Translations under genes and position numbers: made by a program
In this document: piece after piece, positions 36,140 through 44,982 of the stretch
Numbering within the stretch: the first letter of the stretch is position 1
Layout: the number at the start of each line of letters is the position of its first letter
Source of the DNA: Rhabdothermincola_A sp041688815
GTDB lineage: Bacteria > Actinomycetota > Acidimicrobiia > Acidimicrobiales > Acidimicrobilacustridaceae
Reading direction: 5' to 3'
Assembly (NCBI GenBank): GCA_041688815.1
Contig: JBDNHK010000023.1
Location: forward strand, 10,361-74,360
Length of the DNA stretch: 64,000 nucleotides
Notes under the pieces: generated by a model
What the model was told of the DNA's origin: nothing
The model's database searches: none
Seen by the model: only the letters and a program-made list of their open reading frames with translations

Positions 36140-37159
36140 ATGGCGCCGTCGATCCCGGATCGCTCCACCCCTGACTCGCTGGTCGACGACTTCGGACGCG
36201 TCCACCGAGACCTGCGCATCTCCGTCACCGACCGGTGCAACTTCCGGTGCACGTACTGCATGCCGGCCGAGGGCATGCCCTGGTTGCCTCGCGATGAACT
36301 GCTCACCTACGAAGAGCTGACGCGGGTCGCTCGGGTCTGCGTCGAGCGTTTCGGCTTCGACGGCATCCGTCTCACCGGGGGTGAGCCCACCGTACGCGCC
36401 CACCTGCCCGTCCTCGTCGAGAAGTTGGCGGCCCTCGATGTCGACCTGGCCATCACCACCAACGGGGCCACCCTCCGTCTGGTGGCCCACGACCTTGCCG
36501 AAGCCGGGCTCCGGCGCATCAACGTTTCCTGCGACTCCCTGCGCCCCGAGCGGTTCGCCGAGATCACCAAGCGCGACGAGCTCGCCCGCGTGCTCGACGG
36601 CGTCGATGCGGCCATCGAGGCGGGGCTGGCGCCGGTGAAGATGAATGTCGTCGTCATGCGGGGCGTCAACGACGACGAGATCGTCGACTTCGCGATCTAC
36701 GGCCGTGAGCGCGGGGTGGTGGTGCGCTTCATCGAGTTCATGCCCCTCGACGCCCAGGGGGCGTGGACGAACGACCAGGTGGTGAGCCAAGCCGAGATCG
36801 TCGCCACGATCGACGCCGTCTTCCCGCTCGAAGGGGTGGGCCCGACCGAGCGTGGTTCGGCCCCGGCGGACCGGTGGCGCTATCGCGATGGTGGCGGCGA
36901 GGTCGGGGTGATCCCGAGCGTCACCCAGGCCTTCTGTGAGTCCTGCGACCGGGTTCGCCTCACCGCCGAGGGGATGCTGCGCCACTGCTTGTTCGCCACC
37001 CGCGAGCTCGACCTCCGGTCGCCATTGCGGGCCGGCGCCTCCGACGACGACCTGGCCGACGCCATCAGGGCCGAGGTGGGGGCCAAGTGGGCCGGCCACC
37101 AGATCAACCAGGTCCACTTCATCCGACCCTCCCGGTCGATGAGCCAGATCGGCGGCTGA
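36140..37159 (+). CDS. moaA: GTP 3',8-cyclase MoaA
   Basis: A 339-residue radical SAM enzyme starting molybdopterin synthesis. The N-terminal cluster motif is C33-x3-C37-x2-C40 (DRCNFRCTYC), then LTGGEP for SAM; a C-terminal cluster is CESCDRVRLTAEGMLRHC, and the chain ends in the GG needed for catalysis (MSQIGG). With MoaC it turns GTP to cyclic pyranopterin. It needs two 4Fe-4S clusters, which the NfuA-like protein in this window could supply. Start fixed by the leaderless box at 36125. Confidence 0.97.
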   Translation: MAPSIPDRSTPDSLVDDFGRVHRDLRISVTDRCNFRCTYCMPAEGMPWLPRDELLTYEELTRVARVCVERFGFDGIRLTGGEPTVRAHLPVLVEKLAALDVDLAITTNGATLRLVAHDLAEAGLRRINVSCDSLRPERFAEITKRDELARVLDGVDAAIEAGLAPVKMNVVVMRGVNDDEIVDFAIYGRERGVVVRFIEFMPLDAQGAWTNDQVVSQAEIVATIDAVFPLEGVGPTERGSAPADRWRYRDGGGEVGVIPSVTQAFCESCDRVRLTAEGMLRHCLFATRELDLRSPLRAGASDDDLADAIRAEVGAKWAGHQINQVHFIRPSRSMSQIGG

Positions 37160-37210
37160 CCGCCGCGCCCGATCCACCGACGACTCATCTTCGGGAGCGC
37201 CGGGGCCGCC

Positions 37211-37216
37211 TACACT
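37211..37216 (+). promoter_or_regulatory. -10 box (TACACT) for moaC
   Basis: TACACT, 8 nt, then ATG 37225. The frame is open upstream, and the box indicates where coding really begins. Confidence 0.55.
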
Positions 37217-37224
37217 CGGCGCTC

Positions 37225-37800
37225 ATGTCCGATCGTGGTCTCACCCATCTCGACCCCCTGGGTCGAGCCCGGATGGTCGATGTCACTCCCAAGGAGGTCA
37301 CCCACCGTCGGGCGATCGCTCGGGGAAAGGTCTTCATGCAGCCCGACACCACGTCGCTCATCGCCCGTGGGTCGGTCACGAAGGGCGACGTGCTGGCCGT
37401 GGCCCGCGTGGCCGGCATCCAGGCGGCCAAGAAGGCGCCCGACCTCATTCCCCTCTGCCACCCGTTGCTGGTCGGTTCGGTCTTCATCAACTTCCGTATC
37501 GAGGACCGCTACATCGAGGTCGAGGCCCAGGTCGAGACCGTCGACCGCACCGGTGTCGAGATGGAGGCCCTCACGGCCTGCACCGTGGCCGCATTGACCA
37601 TCTACGACATGTGCAAGTCGGCCGATCGATCGATGGTGATCGGTGACGTCACGTTGTGGGAGAAGACCGGCGGACGTTCGGGGACCTACCGGCGCGACCC
37701 TCTCGCCGGCATCGACGGGGGTGGCCTCGAGGGCCTCGGTGGGCTCTCGGGCACCGATGACGACCTCGGGCTGGGCCTCGACCTCGACGACGAGCGGTGA
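37225..37800 (+). CDS. moaC: Cyclic pyranopterin monophosphate synthase MoaC
   Basis: A 191-residue protein: MVDVTPKEVTHRRAIARGKVFM at the start, KKAPDLIPLCHPLLV, VDRTGVEMEALTACTVAALTIYDMCK and WEKTGGRSG, all usual for MoaC (about 155-165 residues). The last 25 residues are a Gly/Leu/Asp-rich extension (GGGLEGLGGLSGTDDDLGLGLDLDDE) not part of the fold. It finishes the first step of molybdopterin synthesis begun by MoaA. Start ATG 37225 from the promoter box and homology. Confidence 0.96.
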   Translation: MSDRGLTHLDPLGRARMVDVTPKEVTHRRAIARGKVFMQPDTTSLIARGSVTKGDVLAVARVAGIQAAKKAPDLIPLCHPLLVGSVFINFRIEDRYIEVEAQVETVDRTGVEMEALTACTVAALTIYDMCKSADRSMVIGDVTLWEKTGGRSGTYRRDPLAGIDGGGLEGLGGLSGTDDDLGLGLDLDDER

Positions 37801-37955
37801 GACACCGAAACCCCCTGTGGCGACGGTCACGGCGAGGTGAACGTCGGTTGTCCGCAGTGGAACCGGCTCGGGCTTCGTAGTAGAACCGTAACGTTCCGAC
37901 TCGAACCGACCGCGGGCGTCGACCGGGCATCCACCGCCTGGATTCCGGTCACCGC

Positions 37956-37961
37956 TACGGT
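37956..37961 (+). promoter_or_regulatory. -10 box (TACGGT) for the GlpR-like gene
   Basis: TACGGT about 30 nt before GTG 37991, in a 190-nt gap that has no other feature I can support. Confidence 0.35.
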
Positions 37962-37990
37962 CCCGATCACCGAAAGCGAAGGCCCGGAGC

Positions 37991-38500
37991 GTGACATTCG
38001 TGGTTTTGGTCATCCTCGCGCTGGTGTGGGCGTTGTATCTGGTGTCGTGGCTGCGTTCGCGCCAAGAGACCAGGAGCGTCAACTCGATCTCGTCGTTCAG
38101 CCGGCATCTCTCCGTGCTCGAGCGCACCGCCCCGGGAGCGCGGCAAGGCGCTGACTTCGGTGCCGCCCGGGCGCGGGCGGGCCTGGCGCCGGTCGGCGTG
38201 GTCCGGCGGCCCACGCTGTCGCCGGCCAGGAAGCGTCGCAAGGACGTCCTCACCGGCCTGCTGGCGGCTTCAGCCACCACGGCCGTGGCTGCCCTCCTCG
38301 TCGGCGGGATGTTCCGGTTGCTGTTCGTGCTGGTGCTGGCCCTCACCGTCGGCTACGTGGCCCTGCTGGCCCAGGCCCAGAAGCGGGCCTTGGAACAGCA
38401 GAGCAAAGTACGCCATCTCGGTCGAGGCGACGAGTGGGAGACCGACGGAACCTACGGCGGGACCGCCGCCCAGCTGCGTTACGCAAGCGTCCAGCGCTGA
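37991..38500 (+). CDS. GlpR-like membrane receptor of gephyrin-like MoeA (tentative)
   Basis: A 169-residue protein with one N-terminal membrane helix (FVVLVILALVWALYLVSWL), a polar stretch with SVNSISSFSRHLSVLERT, then two adjacent helices (DVLTGLLAASATTAVAALLVGG and LLFVLVLALTVGYVALLAQ) and a charged end. Actinobacterial proteins of this shape downstream of moeA include GlpR, the membrane receptor that places Glp (a MoeA homologue) at the divisome of Corynebacterium. The S-x-S-F-x-x-H-L-x-V-L segment is the part I rely on. I infer the role from position and shape; sequence identity was not measured. GTG 37991 gives a normal membrane start. Confidence 0.6.
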   Translation: MTFVVLVILALVWALYLVSWLRSRQETRSVNSISSFSRHLSVLERTAPGARQGADFGAARARAGLAPVGVVRRPTLSPARKRRKDVLTGLLAASATTAVAALLVGGMFRLLFVLVLALTVGYVALLAQAQKRALEQQSKVRHLGRGDEWETDGTYGGTAAQLRYASVQR

Positions 38501-38604
38501 CCCGCACACTCGAGTCGATCGGGTACGGCCTCGACCTCAGCTCGGACCGGAGGTGGTTTCCATCGTCGAACCCGGCGGGGATCGACGAGCCACCCCGGAC
38601 GCGA

Positions 38605-38636
38605 CGATGGCGCCCCCGGGGTGGTGGGCGCCATCG
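38605..38636. terminator. Hairpin between convergent GlpR-like and CAP genes
   Basis: Perfect 11-bp stem (arms 38605-38615 and 38626-38636, CGATGGCGCCC and its complement), 10-nt loop, between two convergent stops (38500 and 38677). Likely a bidirectional terminator. Confidence 0.6.
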
Positions 38637-38676
38637 ACGTCAGGGGGATCTCGTCGCAATTGCGTCAGCAGCAGGT

Positions 38677-39156
38677 CTATCTCTCCTGCATGAACTCGTG
38701 CACCACCCACAGGCGCCCGTCACCGCCCTGAACGACGCCGGTGCCCACCTTGTTGTAGGCCCCGAGGATGTTGGCGCGGTGGGGCGTCGAGTTCATGAAC
38801 GCGATGTGGGCCTGTTCCAGGGACCAGGCGAAGCCGACGTTCTCGCCCAGGCGGGACCACGTCGTGGACCAGTTGCCGTCGGTCAGGTTCGAGTGTGACA
38901 GGAAGTTTTGGCGGTTGAGCTGGTCGGCCCAGGCCTGGGCCTTGAAGTGCAGCATCGAGTTGAACTCGAGCGGGGCCAGCCCCCGCTGGGCTCGGGACCC
39001 GTTGATGAGGTCGGCAGTGCGGTACGCCTCAGGGGTGCAGGCCCCGAGCAGGAGGCCGAGCAGGAGCGCCAAGGCGGCCACGCCGCCGATCCGGCGGGTG
39101 CGCCGCCGGGAAGGCCGGGTCGAGGACGGAGCTGTGACGAGCGTCGGAGGAGCCAT
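38677..39156 (-). CDS. CAP/SCP-domain lipoprotein
   Basis: A 159-residue secreted protein. After a basic start (RPSRRRTRRIGG) comes a hydrophobic signal and a lipobox ending LLGACT, then a CAP domain: LINGSRAQRGLAPLEFNSML, AQAWADQL, SHSNL, WSRLGENVG, FMNSTPHRANILG and VGTGVVQGGDGRLWVVHEF. The His and Glu of the CAP cavity (SHSN, GENVG, PHRANIL) are there. CAP proteins of bacteria have mostly unknown roles outside the cell. ATG 39156 is preferred over GTG 39204, because it is the first before the signal and has a GGTGGGG sequence upstream. Confidence 0.88.
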   Translation of the reverse strand: MAPPTLVTAPSSTRPSRRRTRRIGGVAALALLLGLLLGACTPEAYRTADLINGSRAQRGLAPLEFNSMLHFKAQAWADQLNRQNFLSHSNLTDGNWSTTWSRLGENVGFAWSLEQAHIAFMNSTPHRANILGAYNKVGTGVVQGGDGRLWVVHEFMQER

Positions 39157-39332
39157 GGTCCAGTTGTCGACCCCACCGCCGCTCACCTTTAGCGTTTGGG
39201 CCACTGCGGAGGGTGCGGCGCAGGGAAACGGTCACCCCGGCGACGCTCTTCGGGATCACACTTGCGGTCGCTCTGGCCTCTGATCGTGGATTCCCGGCGG
39301 GCTGGGCCCGCGGGTAACGTGAAGCCCCCTGC

Positions 39333-39406
39333 GGGGGTGTAGCTCAGTTGGCTAGAGCGCTACGTTCGCAACGTAGAGGTCGGGAGTTCGATTCTCCTCA
39401 CCTCCA
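39333..39406 (+). tRNA. tRNA-Ala (anticodon CGC)
   Basis: Complete cloverleaf of 74 nt without encoded CCA: acceptor GGGGGTG/CACCTCC with the alanine identity pair G3-U70, D stem GCTC/GAGC, anticodon stem CTACG/CGTAG with loop TTCGCAA (CGC reads GCG codons), T arm GGGAG-TTCGATT-CTCCT. A TAACGT box lies about 17 nt upstream. Confidence 0.97.
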
Positions 39407-41932
39407 CCGCTGATGGTCTGATCGATGCGAAGGCCCGACCACCGAACCGGACCTCGCATCGATCAGGGTCGAGCAGGTCCAGGCTCGGAGGGCCTCGAGG
39501 AGGCGGATGCGCGAGACGCGGCGGGCCGGCGCCACTGACGCCAGGAAGCCGACGGCCACGCCGATGGCCAGGATCGTCGCCAGGGTGGCGGGGCGGAGGC
39601 TGAACCCCGCATCGAGGGTCCTGGTCATGGTGAAGGCGAGAAACACACCGGCCACCAGACCGGTCAGGGTGCTGACCATCGAGATCAGGACGGCCTCGAG
39701 ACGAACCATGCGCCGGACGTCGCGGGGGAGCATGCCGACGGCGCGCAGCATGCCGATCTCGCTCCGCTGCTCGAAGATCGAGAGACTCAGGGTGTTCACG
39801 ATGCCGATCAGGGCGATGATCACGCTCATGCTGAGCAGAGCGATGACGGCGTTGATGAGAAAGTTGAAGAGCGATTCGAGGGCTTCACCGAAGGCGTTCC
39901 CCCGGGTGACGATGATGTTGGCGTAGTCGGCCGTCAGCGTGTCGAGGGCGTCACCGACCTGGCTGGTGTCGGTGGCGTCCGAGGTCACGAAGACGGTGCT
40001 GGGCGCGACGGTACCGAACAGCTTCTCGAAGGTGGCAGGGCTGACCAACGCCTGGATGGTGAGGGTGGTGATGGAGAACTCGAGTTCGGCCGAGACAGGG
40101 AGCGTGGTGGCCGTCGCGCCGACCGACATGACGACGACCGTGCGCGTCGCGGGCGAGGACGGGGTGGCGGTGCTGGTGGGGCCCGGGCCGGGAGCGGCAC
40201 TCGCGAAGGGCGACAACGCGATTCCCCCTGCGGTGAGCGAGTCGAGCGAGCCCGAGGTGGTGTCGAGGCCGGTGGCTTTCTCCAGCGCCGTGGGGTCGGC
40301 TCCCGAGATCGTCGTCTCGGTCCCATCGATGGTCGCGAGCGCCGAGGTGATGGGGACGACGCCGGTGACGCCGTCGATCCCCGACATCTTGCTGATCAGG
40401 TCGGCATCGACCCTGCCCTCGGTGGCCGACACGGTGATGGCGTCCGACGTCAGTTCGTTCACCTGCTCGACGGTCCAGTCGCGCAGGGTGCCTCCCGCCG
40501 TGGACACGAACGTGACGAGCAGGACACCGATGACGAGGGCGTTGGCGGTGGCCGCGGTCCGGCGGGGATTACGGATCAGGTTGTCGCTGGCCAACCGGCC
40601 GGCCAGGCCCACCGATCGAGTGAGGGCGCGGGCCAGGTGGGCGAAACCCGCGGCCAGGATGGGTCCGCCGATCAGCACCCCCATCACGAACACGAACGCG
40701 CCGAAACCGAGCAGGAGACCCTGAGCGGCGCTGGACCCGACGAGGAGGAGGGTGGCTCCGCCACCGAGGAGAGCGACGGAGACCACCGTGCGCACTGTCG
40801 TGGATCGGACGGGGCGAGCCGAACCTGACCGCAAGGCCTCGACGGGAGGCGTGCGGGCCGCCCGCCAGGCCGGCGCCAGCACCGAGGCGATGGTGATCAG
40901 GGTGCCGCCGAGCAGACACGCGACGACCGTGCCGGCGGTGACGGTGACACCGATGCCGGTGAGGGAGATGCCGAACCGCGAGAGGATCGGGGGCAGGGCC
41001 AGAGTGAGGACGATGCCCACCGCCACCCCGAGCACGCTGCCCAGGAGCCCGATCACCAGCCCCTCGGTTCGGACCGAGTGGTTCACCTGCTTCGGGGTCG
41101 CGGCGATGGCCCGGAGCAGGCCCAACTCGCGGGTGCGTTGGGCGACCACCACGGAGAACGTGTTGTAGATCACGAAGGCGCACACGAAAAGTGCCAGGAG
41201 CGAGAAGGCGACGAGCACTGGCCGGAGCAGGTCGGCGATGGCGTTGGCCTGGCCCTGCCCCTCGTCGAGGAAGACGGCCCGACTCAGGACCTCGTACCCG
41301 GCCGGTGTCACCTTCTCAACCGAGGCCACCAGTTCGGTCTGCCCCTCGCCTGTCGTGGCGCCCCGTACGGGCACGCGCGTGTAGCTGGGGGTCCCGTCGC
41401 CGAGCAGCGCGAAGGCCCAGGAGGAGGCCACGGAGATCGTGCCGTCCCGGCCAAAGGTGGCGTTGTCGCCGAACTCGGTGATGCCCACGACGGTTGCGCT
41501 CTGCTTCCCGGTGATGGTGACCAGGTCGACGGTGGCGCCCACAGTGGCCTCGACACGATCGGCCGTGGCCTGGTCGAGGGCCAGCTCGGCCTGGGCGCTC
41601 GGCGCCCGGCCGTTCACGATGCGGAGGGGGTTCAGCGCCGCGTCGGTACTCCACAGCGAACCGATGGTCCCTGACGAGACGGGTTTGGCCGTCTTCGGGT
41701 CGATCACCGACAGGCTCCCGTCGAGCTCGCCGGCGGCACCATCCACTCCGGGTGCCGAGGTGATCGTCTCGAGCAGCGAGTCGGGGATCAGCGGCTCGAT
41801 GGTCGAGGCGGTGGGGTCGGGCTGCACGGTTGCGGCTACGTCTGCGTACTGGGTCGCCGCATCACCCTGGAGCGACGACCGGATGGAGTCGGTGACGATG
41901 AGACCGGCGGCGAGAAAGCCGACCCCGGTCAC
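39398..41932 (-). CDS. MacB/FtsX-type ABC permease, start codon apparently lost
   Basis: An 844-residue frame with two FtsX-like domains (LLALFVCAFVIYNTFSVVVAQRTRELGLLRAIAATPKQV and IALIGIVNTLSLSIFEQRSEIGMLRAVGMLPRDV) and periplasmic parts between. It belongs to exporters of the MacB/LolE kind. No usual start lies where homology says the protein should begin: codons upstream of GTG 41932 read LTIALRGLRANKARYTATLVAI in frame, preceded by GTA (41999-42001) and then the stop of the ATPase gene. Starting at 41932 would cut the first membrane helix. The 3' end runs 9 nt into the convergent tRNA. With the ATPase broken, the pair is probably inactive. Confidence 0.8.
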   Translation of the reverse strand: MTGVGFLAAGLIVTDSIRSSLQGDAATQYADVAATVQPDPTASTIEPLIPDSLLETITSAPGVDGAAGELDGSLSVIDPKTAKPVSSGTIGSLWSTDAALNPLRIVNGRAPSAQAELALDQATADRVEATVGATVDLVTITGKQSATVVGITEFGDNATFGRDGTISVASSWAFALLGDGTPSYTRVPVRGATTGEGQTELVASVEKVTPAGYEVLSRAVFLDEGQGQANAIADLLRPVLVAFSLLALFVCAFVIYNTFSVVVAQRTRELGLLRAIAATPKQVNHSVRTEGLVIGLLGSVLGVAVGIVLTLALPPILSRFGISLTGIGVTVTAGTVVACLLGGTLITIASVLAPAWRAARTPPVEALRSGSARPVRSTTVRTVVSVALLGGGATLLLVGSSAAQGLLLGFGAFVFVMGVLIGGPILAAGFAHLARALTRSVGLAGRLASDNLIRNPRRTAATANALVIGVLLVTFVSTAGGTLRDWTVEQVNELTSDAITVSATEGRVDADLISKMSGIDGVTGVVPITSALATIDGTETTISGADPTALEKATGLDTTSGSLDSLTAGGIALSPFASAAPGPGPTSTATPSSPATRTVVVMSVGATATTLPVSAELEFSITTLTIQALVSPATFEKLFGTVAPSTVFVTSDATDTSQVGDALDTLTADYANIIVTRGNAFGEALESLFNFLINAVIALLSMSVIIALIGIVNTLSLSIFEQRSEIGMLRAVGMLPRDVRRMVRLEAVLISMVSTLTGLVAGVFLAFTMTRTLDAGFSLRPATLATILAIGVAVGFLASVAPARRVSRIRLLEALRAWTCSTLIDARSGSVVGPSHRSDHQRWR

Positions 41933-42004
41933 GATGGCGACCAGGGTCGCCGTGTAGCGGGCCTTGTTGGCGCGGAGGCCCCTCAGGGCGATGGTGAGTA
42001 CGGT

Positions 42005-42509
42005 TCAGCCCCGGAACTGCTTCATGCGGTCGAGCAACCGATCGTGGGTGGGCTCGGCCATCTCGTCGACGATGCGTCCGTCAGCGAGAAACAGGATCCG
42101 ATCGGCGAACGCCGCCGCCCGCGGATCGTGGGTGACCATCACCACCGACTGGCCGAGATCGTCGACGGCCTCGCGCATGAACTGGAGGATCTCGCCGCCG
42201 GTGTGGGAGTCGAGGTTGCCGGTGGGCTCGTCGGCGAACACGATCTCGGGTCTGCTCACCAGAGCCCGGGCCACGGCCACCCGTTGCTGTTGCCCTCCGG
42301 AGAGCTCCCGACGGCAGGTGGCCCACGCGGTCGCCGAGCCCGACGGTGTCGACGATGGTGGTCAGGTAGTCACGGTCGACCGGGCGCTTGGCGAGGGCGC
42401 GGATCTCGCTGGCGCCCGAGCCGTAGATCTTCGTGGCCGCCAGCGTTCGCGCTGCCGCGATGACGGGTGGGGGCGGGAGTTCGTCGAGCCTGGGATCGGT
42501 GGTCGTCAT
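42005..42509 (-). pseudogene. MacB-type ABC ATPase, broken (Walker A lost, frameshift)
   Basis: The start (MTTTDPRLDELPPPPVIAA, TKIYGSGASEIRAL) is typical of LolD/MacB ATPases and should go on to the P-loop. Instead AKRPVDRDYLTTIVDTVGLGDRVGH follows at once, which belongs about 90 residues later; Walker A and the Q-loop are gone, in frame. After HLPS one extra G shifts the frame; the other frame supplies ELSGGQQQRVAVARALVSRPEIVFADEPTGNLDSHTGGEIL and the normal C-terminus to the TGA at 42005. Without a P-loop it cannot bind ATP. It lies 25 nt downstream of the thiolase gene and 3 nt before the permease region. Confidence 0.85.
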
Positions 42510-42534
42510 CCGGTGCGCCGCCAGCCCGCCGTGC

Positions 42535-43758
42535 TCAGGCCAGGCGCTCGACGATCATGGCCATGCCCTGACCGCCGCCGACGCACATCGACTCCATGCC
42601 GATGGTACCGCCGGTGTCCTCGAGGCCGTTGAGCAGCGTGGCCATGATGCGGGCGCCGGTCATGCCGAACGGGTGGCCGAGGGCGATGGCGCCGCCGTTC
42701 ACGTTGAGTTTGTCCCAGCTGATCCCGAGGTGCTTGGCCGACGGCACCACCTGCGCTGCGAAGGCCTCGTTGATCTCGACCAGGTCGATGTCGTCGATGG
42801 TCATGCCGGCGCGGGCCATGGCCTGGCGGCAGGCCTCGACGGGGCCGAGGCCCATGATCTCGGGGTCGAGGGCGCTCACGCCCGAAGAGATGACCCGGGC
42901 CAGGGGGGTGAGGCCGAGCTCGCGGGCGCGAGAGTCGCTCATCACGATCACCGCAGCGGCGCCGTCGTTGAGCGGGCAGGCATTGCCGGCGGTCACGGTG
43001 CCGTCGGGGCGGAAGACCGGCTTGAGCTCGGACAGCTTCTCGACGGTGGTCCCGGCCCGGATGCCGTCGTCGCGGGTGATGGTGACGGGGTTGCCGTCGG
43101 CGTCGACGGTGTCGATGGGCGTGATCTCTCGTTCGAAGAACCCCCGCTCGAGCGCGGCGGTGGCCCGCTGCTGGGAGAGGGCGGCGAACTGGTCCTGCTC
43201 GAGCCGGGTGACGTGCTCGAGCTGAGCCACGTTCTCGGCGGTCTGGCCCATGCCGAGGTAGTAGTCGGCGATGCCGTCGAACGGTGTCCATGTCGCCGCA
43301 CCACCCGAGGCCCGCTCGGCGGTACGGGCCTCGGCGGGGGCCATCCTGGCGTTGTGCGTGCCGGGGAGGCCGTCGGACATGCCGGACATGAACTGGCTCA
43401 CGGTTTCCACCCCGGCGGCCATGAACACGTCGCCCTCGCCGGCCTTGATGGCGTGCGCGGCCATGCGGATCGACTGCAACGACGACGAGCAGTAGCGGTT
43501 GATCGTGACGCCGGGGACGTGACCCATGCCGGCGAGCTCGGACACGACCCGGGCCATGTTGTAGCCCTGCATGCCGGCGGGCTGGGCACAGCCCAGGATG
43601 ATGTCCTCGACGGTGCTGGCATCGAGCTCGGGCACCTTGTCGAGGGCGGCGCGGATGATGGTGGCGGCGAGGTCGTCGGGACGGACCTTGGTGAGCGAAC
43701 CCTTGTTGGCCCGACCGATCGGGGTGCGGGCGGTCGAGACGATCACGGCTTCGGTCAT
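42535..43758 (-). CDS. Acetyl-CoA acetyltransferase / acyl-CoA thiolase
   Basis: A 407-residue classical thiolase with all catalytic residues: nucleophile C90 in NRYCSSSLQS, NEAFAAQ, GGAIALGHPFGMTGARI and the second cysteine in CVGGGQGMA. This contrasts with the two cysteine-less thiolases at 19.4-21.7 kb. It either condenses acetyl-CoA or cleaves 3-ketoacyl-CoA in beta-oxidation. I use ATG 43758, with a GGAG site just ahead; a longer frame adds 18 residues without homology. Divergent from the luciferase-like gene at 43981. Confidence 0.95.
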   Translation of the reverse strand: MTEAVIVSTARTPIGRANKGSLTKVRPDDLAATIIRAALDKVPELDASTVEDIILGCAQPAGMQGYNMARVVSELAGMGHVPGVTINRYCSSSLQSIRMAAHAIKAGEGDVFMAAGVETVSQFMSGMSDGLPGTHNARMAPAEARTAERASGGAATWTPFDGIADYYLGMGQTAENVAQLEHVTRLEQDQFAALSQQRATAALERGFFEREITPIDTVDADGNPVTITRDDGIRAGTTVEKLSELKPVFRPDGTVTAGNACPLNDGAAAVIVMSDSRARELGLTPLARVISSGVSALDPEIMGLGPVEACRQAMARAGMTIDDIDLVEINEAFAAQVVPSAKHLGISWDKLNVNGGAIALGHPFGMTGARIMATLLNGLEDTGGTIGMESMCVGGGQGMAMIVERLA

Positions 43759-43980
43759 CGGGGGCTCCTCGGGTCGGCGAGACGGTTGGCGGTGGGAGAC
43801 CGCTGTCGTCATGGGTCGGTCAGCGCTCGGTGCTGCCGTTGGGCGAGGTTCCTGTCTAGCGCGACCTCAGCCCTACCGGTAACCGATCGGCAACTTGGGC
43901 CAGGGCGTCTCCTGGTGTCGCGCCGACGTTCCCATTGGGGTAGAACAATCATTCCGATTCTGACGGGGGAGACGACACCC

Positions 43981-44979
43981 ATGGTCATGTCCATCCTGCG
44001 CTTCGACATGCGCGCTCCGGGTAAGACCCGAGCCGAGATCCAGGCCATGTACGGCGCTGGTCTCGACATGGCGGAGTTCGCCGACGCCAACGGCTTCGAG
44101 ATCTGTGTGCTGTCCGAGCACCACGCCAGCCCCGACAACTACATGTCCTCGCCCCTGATCATGGCGGCGGGGATCGCCGGGCGGACCAAGAACATCATGA
44201 TGAGCATCCAGGCCCTGCTCGTCCCCGAGCACGATCCGGTGCGACTGGCCGAGGACCTCGCCACGCTCGACCACATCTCGAAGGGTCGCATCACCTTCAC
44301 CACCGGCCTCGGTTACCGGCCGATCGAGTACCACCTGCTCGGCAAGGAGTGGAAGCGCCGGGGCAAGCTCCTCGACGAGGCGCTCGACACGATGCTCAAG
44401 GCTTGGAGCGGCGAGCCGTTCGAGTTGCGGGGCGAGACGGTCCAGGTCACCCCGCCCCCGTTCACCGACCCGTACCCCATGTTCTTCGTCGGTGGTTCGG
44501 GTAAGGCCGCGGTCGAGCGGGCCGCCCGGTTCGGGCTCAGCGCCCAGCTCGCGGCCAACGATCCCTCGCTGGCCGAGCACTATGCCGCCGAGTGCGCGCG
44601 CCTCGGCACCACTCCCGGGATGTGCCTGATGCCGGCCGAGAAGACCACGGGCTGTCTGTTCATCAGCGAGGACCCCGAGCGCACGTGGGCGGAGGTCGGG
44701 CCGTCGATGTTGCACGACGCCGTCACCTACAAGTCGTGGCAGACGCCCGACATCCGCTCCGCCGTCAGTACCGACGCCGACACGGTCGAAGACCTCCGGA
44801 AGGGTCACATCTACAAGGTGCTCACCCCGGACGAGGCGGTCGCCTTCGCCGGGGAGCAGGGCCCGTTCGGGGGCATGGTGCTCATGCCCCTCGTCGGCGG
44901 CGCCGACATCGCCCACGGCTGGGCCAGCCTCGAGCTGTACGTCGACAAGGTCCTCCCCCGCATCCGAGCGACGGCCTGA
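43981..44979 (+). CDS. Luciferase-like (LLM) flavin/F420-dependent oxidoreductase
   Basis: A 332-residue TIM-barrel oxidoreductase: SILRFDMRAPG at the start, EFADANGFEICVLSEHHAS, IQALLVPEHDPVRLAEDLATLDHISKGRITFTTGLGYRPIEYHLLG, and PMFFVGGSGKAAVERAARFG. Members use FMN or F420; in actinobacteria of this kind F420 is more likely. Substrates are usually alcohols, aldehydes or CoA-linked compounds; none is indicated. ATG 43981 has GGGGGAGA 8 nt upstream. The isochorismatase-like gene follows 3 nt after, so they are co-transcribed. Confidence 0.9.
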   Translation: MVMSILRFDMRAPGKTRAEIQAMYGAGLDMAEFADANGFEICVLSEHHASPDNYMSSPLIMAAGIAGRTKNIMMSIQALLVPEHDPVRLAEDLATLDHISKGRITFTTGLGYRPIEYHLLGKEWKRRGKLLDEALDTMLKAWSGEPFELRGETVQVTPPPFTDPYPMFFVGGSGKAAVERAARFGLSAQLAANDPSLAEHYAAECARLGTTPGMCLMPAEKTTGCLFISEDPERTWAEVGPSMLHDAVTYKSWQTPDIRSAVSTDADTVEDLRKGHIYKVLTPDEAVAFAGEQGPFGGMVLMPLVGGADIAHGWASLELYVDKVLPRIRATA

Positions 44980-44982
44980 TCG

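Noticed and set aside
38501..38676. Small genes in the gap after the GlpR-like gene
   Set aside because: Only a hairpin is visible; frames there are short and lack ribosome sites or promoter boxes.
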